Origin: CBDAQR01 sp965199055
GTDB taxonomy: Bacteria > Pseudomonadota > Gammaproteobacteria > Pseudomonadales > Halieaceae
DNA: 64,000 nt
Reading direction: 5' to 3'
Assembly (NCBI GenBank): GCA_965199055.1
Contig: CBDAQR010000004.1
Span: 186,001 to 250,000, forward strand
Shown: piece by piece, positions 58,615 to 64,000 of the stretch
Numbering within the stretch: position 1 is the first letter of the stretch
How the letters are laid out: every line of letters starts with the position of its first letter
Translations under genes and position numbers: made by a program
The notes under the pieces: generated by a model
The model's database searches: none
Told to the model about the DNA's origin: nothing
What the model saw: only the letters and a program-made list of their open reading frames with translations

Positions 58615-58643
58615 AAAAGCCCCGCACTGCGGGGCTTTTTTTT
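58615..58643 (+). terminator. Rho-independent terminator of groES-groEL
   Basis: Stem GCCCCGC/GCGGGGC with a three-base loop, flanked by AAAA upstream and eight T residues downstream. It lies 22 bases after the groEL stop. The remaining gap to 58829 shows no gene. Confidence 0.92.
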
Positions 58644-58829
58644 GGCACAGGTTTTTGCATTTGGTTTTTTTGCTTTTCGTTACCATGCATTCGGCAGTAG
58701 AATACTCACTCAGGGAAAGCTCAGCTGTGCGCGCACCTAGAAAGGCATAACCATTTGATTTGTAAGGCTTATGTAGAGTGCATAAACGGACTGAGCCAAT
58801 AACAACTCTCACAGGATAGGGGTGGACCT

Positions 58830-59450
58830 ATGATTATCGAATTTCTTTTCCGTTGGGCACACGTCGTTTTCGGCGTTGTCTGGATCGGCATGCTCTACTA
58901 CTTCAACTTTGTGCAAACGGAGTACTTCAAGGAGGCAGAGGCAGATGCCAAAGCTGACGCTATGAAGAAGCTGGCTCCGAGAGCGCTGTGGTGGTTCCGC
59001 TGGGGTGCCATGTTTACCTTCCTAACCGGTTTGATCCTCCTGTACCTGGTGGGCGCTCACAATGACCTGTTCGGGCAGCCTCTGATCTGGATTGGCTCCA
59101 TGGCGGGTATCCTCATGTTCCTGAATGTTTGGCTGATCATCTGGCCGAACCAGCAGGTAGTGCTTGGCATGAAAGAAGGTGATGGTCCTGCATCAGCCGC
59201 AAAGGCCGGACTGGCCTCTCGTACCAACACCTTGCTGTCCACGCCAATGCTGTTCGGCATGCTGGGCAACAAGCACCTGTATATCGCCGATATCAGCAAT
59301 ACAGCCGTTTGGATATGCCTGGGCATCATTGCGCTTCTGGAGGTCAATGCGCTGTTCGGCAAGACCGGACCCATGACCAGTGTCCGGGGTGTTATCCACT
59401 GCAGTATTGGATTAACGGCTGCTATCTGGCTGATTCTCACCTTCCTGTAA
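58830..59450 (+). CDS. PuuD-like (urate hydroxylase-type) membrane protein
   Basis: A 206-residue membrane protein with four to five hydrophobic segments (about 5-30, 55-80, 90-112, 150-172, 183-206). The pattern FRWAHVVFGVVWIGMLYYFNFVQ and the later LLSTPMLFGMLGNKHLY match the membrane domain of PuuD/DUF989 proteins. Experimentally studied PuuD proteins carry an additional C-terminal cytochrome c domain, which is absent here, so urate oxidation should not be assumed. No purine-catabolism gene is nearby. Transcribed alone after the groEL terminator. Confidence 0.7.
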   Translation: MIIEFLFRWAHVVFGVVWIGMLYYFNFVQTEYFKEAEADAKADAMKKLAPRALWWFRWGAMFTFLTGLILLYLVGAHNDLFGQPLIWIGSMAGILMFLNVWLIIWPNQQVVLGMKEGDGPASAAKAGLASRTNTLLSTPMLFGMLGNKHLYIADISNTAVWICLGIIALLEVNALFGKTGPMTSVRGVIHCSIGLTAAIWLILTFL

Positions 59451-59550
59451 AAACCATCCTGAGAGGCACCCCAGGTGGAATGCCTCTCAGAGTTACGGTA
59501 TCTACGGTTTTCCCAGTTGTTCTTAGTGCCACACGTTGGCAAAAGCGGTT

Positions 59551-60321
59551 ATGACTGACAACGATTCCTCCATTAATCGTATTCCTCCCATTATTCCTAG
59601 TCGGGATGATGTGGGTTCGCCCGATGCCGCGCGCAGAAAGCCCGCGGGCGGTGGCAAGCCGCGTCCGCCGAAAGGAGGTCGTGGCGGTGGAGGTGCTGGG
59701 CTCGTCGCGAGGCTATTTATTGTCATCAGCCTTGTGGTGGCTGCCGTAGCCTGCGCCTGGGCCTGGCAGTTGCAGCAGGAGTTGTTAAAAGCGAACGCTG
59801 TGCTTGAGGGGTATGAAGCACGGATCAGTGATCTGGAGGATCGCCTCTCCGATACCGACGAGGGTATGAATCAGTCTGCGGCCGCCATGGCAGTCAAAAT
59901 CAAAGAATTGTACTCGGAGGTCGATAAGCTCTGGGCTTCGGCCTGGCGGCGCAATAAAGCGAAGATCGCCGATCTGGAAAAGAGTAGCACCAGCCACGCC
60001 AGCCAACTGGCGACCTTGACTAAAACTGATAAGGACTACTCTGCGCAACTGCAGTCCCTGGCCACTGATATCGAAAAACTGCGCAGTGTTGCAGGCGATC
60101 TCGAACGGCTGGTCAGTAGCGCAAAAGCGAACGAGGCTTTGCTGGAGCGACTCGGTGATGATGTGAGCAGGGCGACACTGGAAGTCGCCAAACTGCAGAA
60201 ACGGGTACAGGCCGGTGAAGAATGGCAGGCATCTGTCGACGGCTTCCGCCGCCAGGTCAATCAGTCTCTTCTGAAGCTCCAGCAGTCCACCAACACTATT
60301 CCAGAGCCAACTGCGCAATGA
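59551..60321 (+). CDS. Single-pass membrane protein with coiled coil
   Basis: A 256-residue protein I do not recognise as a named family. A disordered Pro/Gly/Lys-rich cytoplasmic N-terminus (about 1-52) precedes one membrane helix (LVARLFIVISLVVAAVACAWAW, in two parts, about 53-75) and a long coiled coil to the end (about 78-245; QQELLKANAVLEGYEARISDLEDRL onward in shorter pieces). Topology suggests a type II membrane protein with the coiled coil in the periplasm. The ATG at 59551 is preferred over TTG at 59536. Its stop overlaps the start of the GT41 gene (ATGA), implying paired function. Confidence 0.75.
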   Translation: MTDNDSSINRIPPIIPSRDDVGSPDAARRKPAGGGKPRPPKGGRGGGGAGLVARLFIVISLVVAAVACAWAWQLQQELLKANAVLEGYEARISDLEDRLSDTDEGMNQSAAAMAVKIKELYSEVDKLWASAWRRNKAKIADLEKSSTSHASQLATLTKTDKDYSAQLQSLATDIEKLRSVAGDLERLVSSAKANEALLERLGDDVSRATLEVAKLQKRVQAGEEWQASVDGFRRQVNQSLLKLQQSTNTIPEPTAQ

Positions 60322-62207
60322 GTGAGTCTGTAAAACCCGAGCCACATCCATTGTTTGATCAGGCGACGACTGCGCATTCGGGAGGGGACCTGGAAGAAGC
60401 TGAGCGCCTTTATCGAAAAGTGCTCGAAGATTTACCAGGTTTTCACGATGCGGGCATCAATCTCGCAGTCATCGTCAAGAATGATGGTCGAGTTGAAGAA
60501 GCCGAAAACATCCTCAAGCGCATTCTCGATGAAGACGCGAATTCGCACCTGGCCTGGAATAATTTAGGCAGGATCTATCAGGGCCGATTCGACAACGATG
60601 AAGCCGAGGCGTGTTATCGCAAGGCGATCGAGTTGTTTCCCGCTTATGCGATCGGCCTCAGCAACCTGGGCAATGTGCTGTTTCACAAGAAACAGTTTGA
60701 TGAGGCCGAGCGCGTGTTTCGGCGAGCCTCAATTGTCAGCCCGACATATGATAAGTTGCCTTACTCCCTTGGCAGAATTGCGGCGAAACGCTGTCAACAC
60801 GACCTCGCCGAATTGTTATTCAAAAGAGCGATTGCCCTCGACGGGGAAGAGAGGTGGAACGCAATAGAACACCTTGCGCTCTCCCAAATTGCCCAGGGGC
60901 GCGTAGAGGAGGCGGAGCCGCTGTATGAGCAGCGCCTGAGTTTCAAGCCTGATCCTTTCTTGTTGGCCGCCTACCAGATGTGTCTGGCGTACCTACCCAA
61001 CGCGAACAATGAGATCATCCAGGCGTCGCTGAACAAGTGGGTCCCTAGTTGTTTCCCGGGCGAAATTCTGCCGGGTCCAGACATGCCTGATGTTGCGAAT
61101 CGAAAAATTCGTGTTGGCTACGTGAGCGGGGATTTTCGTAGGCACTCTGTCACCCATTTTTTGATGGCTGTTTTCGAGAAGCACAATAAAGAAAGGTTTG
61201 AAATTCGCTGCTACAGCAATGGTACAGAGCATGATGATCTCAGTGATCGCATTCGTGAATCTGCAGATGCCTGGCACGAAATCTCCGATCTTTCGGATCA
61301 GGAAGCGTACGAGTTTCTCCGAGCGCAAGAGCTCGATATTTTGGTGGACCTTTCTGGACATACGGCACTGCATCGCTTGGCAGTTTTTTCGATGCGCGCT
61401 GCACCCGTGCAGGTGTCCTGGCTGGGTTTTATGGGCAGCACGGGGTTGCCTACTATGGATTATGTGTTGGCCGATAAGGTTGTGGCGCCACCGGAAGAGG
61501 AGAAGTACTTTTCCGAGAAAGTGAAGCGATTGCCCCACAGCTACTTCTGTCTCACGGTGCCGGACGAAGATGTTCGGGTGGAGAAGGCCAACTCCGAACA
61601 CGAACCCATTTGGTTTGGTTGCTTCAATAATCGTTCCAAACTGTCTGCGCCGACCATCGGCCTCTGGGCTCGGATACTGCAACTAGCGCCTGCGACGAAG
61701 CTTTGCCTGAAACACCAGTTTTTTGATGACCCTTCTATCAAGCGAGCCTGTCTGGTTGAATTCGCCAGCTATGGCATCGACCCTGAACGCATTACGATTG
61801 TGGGTCGCAGTGTTACTCGCAGGGAGCTATTTGAAAGCTACCGGCGCATTGATATCGCCCTGGACCCTTTTCCCTACACTGGTGCGACCACTACCGCAGA
61901 GGCGCTGTGGATGGGGGTGCCCGTAGTTTCTCTGCAGGGCGACCGTTGGGGCGGAAGAATGAGCGAGAGTATTCTGAATGCCGTCGGTTTGACAGATCTC
62001 GTGGCGAAAACGATGGACGACTACATCCAGATAGCGGTAACGCTAGCAACCAATCCGGAAAAGTTGGAACTGGTGCGCGCAGGTTTGCGGGAGCGGGTTG
62101 AGCGATCGCCCCTGTGCGATAGCGACCTGTTTGCCGGACACCTGGAGGCACTCTATTGCGAGATGATCGATGAGCGTCGTCAAATTCTGACTGGCGCGGA
62201 TCATTGA
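60318..62207 (+). CDS. TPR-GT41 glycosyltransferase (O-GlcNAc transferase-like)
   Basis: A 629-residue SPINDLY/OGT-type enzyme. About six TPR repeats (15-235; for example GDLEEAERLYRKVLEDLPG) precede the GT41 catalytic region: GYVSGDFRRHSVTHFL (about 271), DILVDLSGHTALHRLAVFSMRAAPVQ (in parts, near 345-370), WLGFMGSTG, and the donor loop DIALDPFPYTGATTTAEALW (about 512-531). Bacterial GT41 proteins modify cytoplasmic proteins, flagellins or adhesins. The start at 60318 is fixed by overlap with the preceding stop and by the first TPR. Target unknown; the coupled membrane coiled-coil protein is a candidate partner. Confidence 0.88.
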   Translation: MSESVKPEPHPLFDQATTAHSGGDLEEAERLYRKVLEDLPGFHDAGINLAVIVKNDGRVEEAENILKRILDEDANSHLAWNNLGRIYQGRFDNDEAEACYRKAIELFPAYAIGLSNLGNVLFHKKQFDEAERVFRRASIVSPTYDKLPYSLGRIAAKRCQHDLAELLFKRAIALDGEERWNAIEHLALSQIAQGRVEEAEPLYEQRLSFKPDPFLLAAYQMCLAYLPNANNEIIQASLNKWVPSCFPGEILPGPDMPDVANRKIRVGYVSGDFRRHSVTHFLMAVFEKHNKERFEIRCYSNGTEHDDLSDRIRESADAWHEISDLSDQEAYEFLRAQELDILVDLSGHTALHRLAVFSMRAAPVQVSWLGFMGSTGLPTMDYVLADKVVAPPEEEKYFSEKVKRLPHSYFCLTVPDEDVRVEKANSEHEPIWFGCFNNRSKLSAPTIGLWARILQLAPATKLCLKHQFFDDPSIKRACLVEFASYGIDPERITIVGRSVTRRELFESYRRIDIALDPFPYTGATTTAEALWMGVPVVSLQGDRWGGRMSESILNAVGLTDLVAKTMDDYIQIAVTLATNPEKLELVRAGLRERVERSPLCDSDLFAGHLEALYCEMIDERRQILTGADH

Positions 62208-62309
62208 TTTTTAAACCCCGTTGACGTGCCATTTTCGAGGGTGATGGCTAGCGCGTAGGCGCGTACAATGCCTATCTTTCGCTCAAATCTGATTCAATCG
62301 AGGTACCGC

Positions 62310-63833
62310 ATGACTGTTATTCGCCAGGATGACTTTATCGACAGCGTGGCCGATGCGCTGCAATTTATTTCTTACTTTCATCCGCTGGATTTTGTTCAGG
62401 CCGTGCACCAGGCCTACGAGAAGGAGCAGAATCCTGCAGCTAAAGATGCCATGGCGCAGATTCTGATCAATTCACGGATGTGTGCCCAGGGGCATCGCCC
62501 GATCTGCCAGGATACCGGCATCGTCACCGTCTTCCTCAAAATAGGCATGAATGTGCAGTGGGAAGCGGATATGTCGGTTTCGGATATGGTTAACGAAGGT
62601 GTGCGTCGTGCCTACCTGCATCCGGATAATGTGTTGCGTGCCTCTATTCTTGATGACCCGGCAGGGGCGAGAAAGAACACCAAAGACAATACCCCTGCGG
62701 TTATCCATATGGAGGTTGTCGAGGGCGATACCGTAGACGTGCAGGTCGCTGCCAAAGGCGGCGGCTCCGAGAACAAGTCCAAACTGGCGATGCTCAACCC
62801 CTCCGACAGCATCGTGGATTGGGTGGTTAAGACCTTGCCCACGATGGGAGCGGGCTGGTGCCCGCCGGGCATGCTGGGCATCGGTATCGGTGGTACTGCG
62901 GAGAAGGCGGCAGTGCTCGCGAAAGAGTCCCTTATGGAACCCATCGATATCCAGGAATTGCGTGAGCGTGGCCCTTCCAATCGGGTCGAGGAATTGCGAT
63001 TGGAAATCATGGAGGCGGTGAACAAGCTCGGTATTGGCGCCCAGGGTCTGGGCGGTTTGACGACGGTCGTCGACGTCAAGATCAAGGACTATCCGACGCA
63101 TGCGGCCTCCTTGCCGGTGGCAATGATTCCCAACTGTGCCGCGACTCGGCACGCGCATTTTGTGCTGGACGGCAGTGGGCCGGCGCTGCAGACGCCTCCG
63201 AGTATCGACGACTGGCCCGATATCACCTGGGAAGTCGGTGAAAATGTGAAGCGAGTCGACCTGAATACGGTGACTGCGGAGGAGGCCGCTAGTTGGCAAC
63301 CGGGCGATACTTTGTTGCTCTCGGGTAAAATGCTCACCGGGCGTGATGCTGCCCACAAAAAGATGAAGGAGCTCATCGAAAGTGGGGAAGGTCTCCCGCC
63401 TGAGGTCGACCTTGAGGGCAAGTTTATATACTACGTGGGCCCTGTAGATCCCGTGCGAGATGAGGTGATGGGGCCGGCCGGCCCGACCACAGCCACGCGT
63501 ATGGACAAGTTCACGGACTTCATACTCGAGCACACGGGTCTAATGGGCATGATCGGCAAGGCTGAGCGCGGGCCCGCTGGCATCGAGGCTATTAAGAAGC
63601 ACAGGTCTACCTATCTGATGGCTGTCGGCGGAGCGGCCTATCTGGTTGCAAAGGCGATCACCGACGCCAAAGTAGTAGCCTTCCCCGAGTTGGGCATGGA
63701 GGCCATCTACGAGTTTGAGGTCAACGAAATGCCGGTCACTGTGGCGGTAGACGTCAATGGTGAGTCGGTGCATCAAACCGGCCCTGCCATCTGGAAAGCG
63801 AAGATCGAAGAGCAGGCGATAGAAGTCGTTTAA
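62310..63833 (+). CDS. Fumarate hydratase, class I (iron-sulfur)
   Basis: A 507-residue single-chain class I fumarase, hydrating fumarate to malate in the TCA cycle. The alpha half contains CQDTGIVTVFLKIGM with the first cluster cysteine, PNCAATRHAHF with the second, and the beta half has LLLSGKMLTGRDAAHKK and GPTTATRMDKFTD with the catalytic Thr/Lys/Arg region. Length matches E. coli FumA/FumB (548) and the shorter proteobacterial forms near 505. ATG 62310 follows cgaggt; a frame back to 62268 has no ribosome site. Confidence 0.93.
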   Translation: MTVIRQDDFIDSVADALQFISYFHPLDFVQAVHQAYEKEQNPAAKDAMAQILINSRMCAQGHRPICQDTGIVTVFLKIGMNVQWEADMSVSDMVNEGVRRAYLHPDNVLRASILDDPAGARKNTKDNTPAVIHMEVVEGDTVDVQVAAKGGGSENKSKLAMLNPSDSIVDWVVKTLPTMGAGWCPPGMLGIGIGGTAEKAAVLAKESLMEPIDIQELRERGPSNRVEELRLEIMEAVNKLGIGAQGLGGLTTVVDVKIKDYPTHAASLPVAMIPNCAATRHAHFVLDGSGPALQTPPSIDDWPDITWEVGENVKRVDLNTVTAEEAASWQPGDTLLLSGKMLTGRDAAHKKMKELIESGEGLPPEVDLEGKFIYYVGPVDPVRDEVMGPAGPTTATRMDKFTDFILEHTGLMGMIGKAERGPAGIEAIKKHRSTYLMAVGGAAYLVAKAITDAKVVAFPELGMEAIYEFEVNEMPVTVAVDVNGESVHQTGPAIWKAKIEEQAIEVV

Positions 63834-63906
63834 TCCCGGATAGTGTTAGTGGGGTGACCTTAGATGCACCCAAAGGAAGACAATCGATAGATTACGGGGC
63901 GATTGC

Positions 63907-64000
63907 TTGAGCAACAGCTTTTACTGGCACGATTATGAGACGTTCGGGGTTGATCCCAGTAGGGATAGGCCGGTGCAATTCGCCGGCCTGCGCACTGATG
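63907..64000 (+). CDS. sbcB: Exodeoxyribonuclease I (SbcB), N-terminal fragment
   Basis: The frame from TTG at 63907 runs off the right edge: SNSFYWHDYETFGVDPSRD, then RPVQFAGLRTD. This matches the first exonuclease motif of SbcB (HDYETFG, with the catalytic Asp and Glu) and the RPxQFAxxRTD continuation. SbcB degrades single-stranded DNA 3' to 5'. Only 31 codons are visible. The start is uncertain since it is not an ATG. Confidence 0.85.
   Translation, partial: MSNSFYWHDYETFGVDPSRDRPVQFAGLRTD

Noticed and set aside
1..64000. CRISPR arrays, insertion sequences, integrases, tRNA or rRNA genes
   Set aside because: None was seen: no regularly spaced direct repeats, no transposase or recombinase motifs among the frames, and no recognisable tRNA or rRNA segments.

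Overview
The window is about 64 kb of gene-dense, moderately GC-rich chromosome from a free-living Gram-negative bacterium. FabV, MiaE, the homodimer-type AceE/AceF pair, FxsA-GroES-GroEL and class I fumarase together point to a gammaproteobacterium. The combination of steroid-ring degradation with a type I-secreted surface protein suggests a marine Cellvibrionales/Halieaceae-like (OM60/NOR5) lineage. That placement is an inference from gene content; no rRNA is present. I see no phage, insertion sequence, tRNA, rRNA or CRISPR array.

Region 1 (1-15531) is housekeeping. It holds the end of a deazaflavin-dependent nitroreductase-family gene, nadA, a BepA-like M48 protease, a tusA-perM-M16 peptidase operon, aceE-aceF, a minus-strand glycosyltransferase-miaE pair, and fabV with an MBL-fold hydrolase.

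Region 2 (15537-30684) is a single-direction catabolic cluster. Its products match, gene for gene, the actinobacterial pathway for steroid rings C and D (HIP catabolism): FadD3, IpdA, IpdB, IpdC, EchA20, FadE30, IpdF and a FadA6-type thiolase, plus three more acyl-CoA dehydrogenases, a second short-chain dehydrogenase and a second thiolase. Two tandem Lrp/AsnC regulators sit inside it where actinobacteria would have the TetR repressor KstR2. A 108-bp palindromic repeat element lies within it. No A/B-ring steroid genes are in the window, so upstream steps must be encoded elsewhere.

Region 3 (30940-54678) looks like a surface-layer assembly locus. It has a complete type I secretion system (ABC, HlyD, TolC), several GT4 glycosyltransferases, a Wzm/Wzt ABC glycan exporter, and a coiled-coil methyltransferase carrying a DUF4214-like module. 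A large acidic cysteine-free DUF4214/RTX protein follows, with its own near-consensus promoter, long leader and strong terminator. Then come a TPR-sulfotransferase, a SapC-family protein, a DUF6447-like small protein, two more GT4 enzymes and an AmpG-like permease. The economical reading is that the T1SS exports the RTX protein, the ABC exporter exports a glycan, and the glycan anchors or decorates the protein layer. This is the best candidate for an undescribed system here.

Region 4 (54723-64000) returns to housekeeping: an alkyltransferase-like repair protein, an SDR, fxsA, groES-groEL under an unusual overlapping double CIRCE operator, a PuuD-like membrane protein, a coiled-coil membrane protein translationally coupled to a GT41 (O-GlcNAc transferase-like) enzyme, class I fumarase, and the first codons of sbcB.
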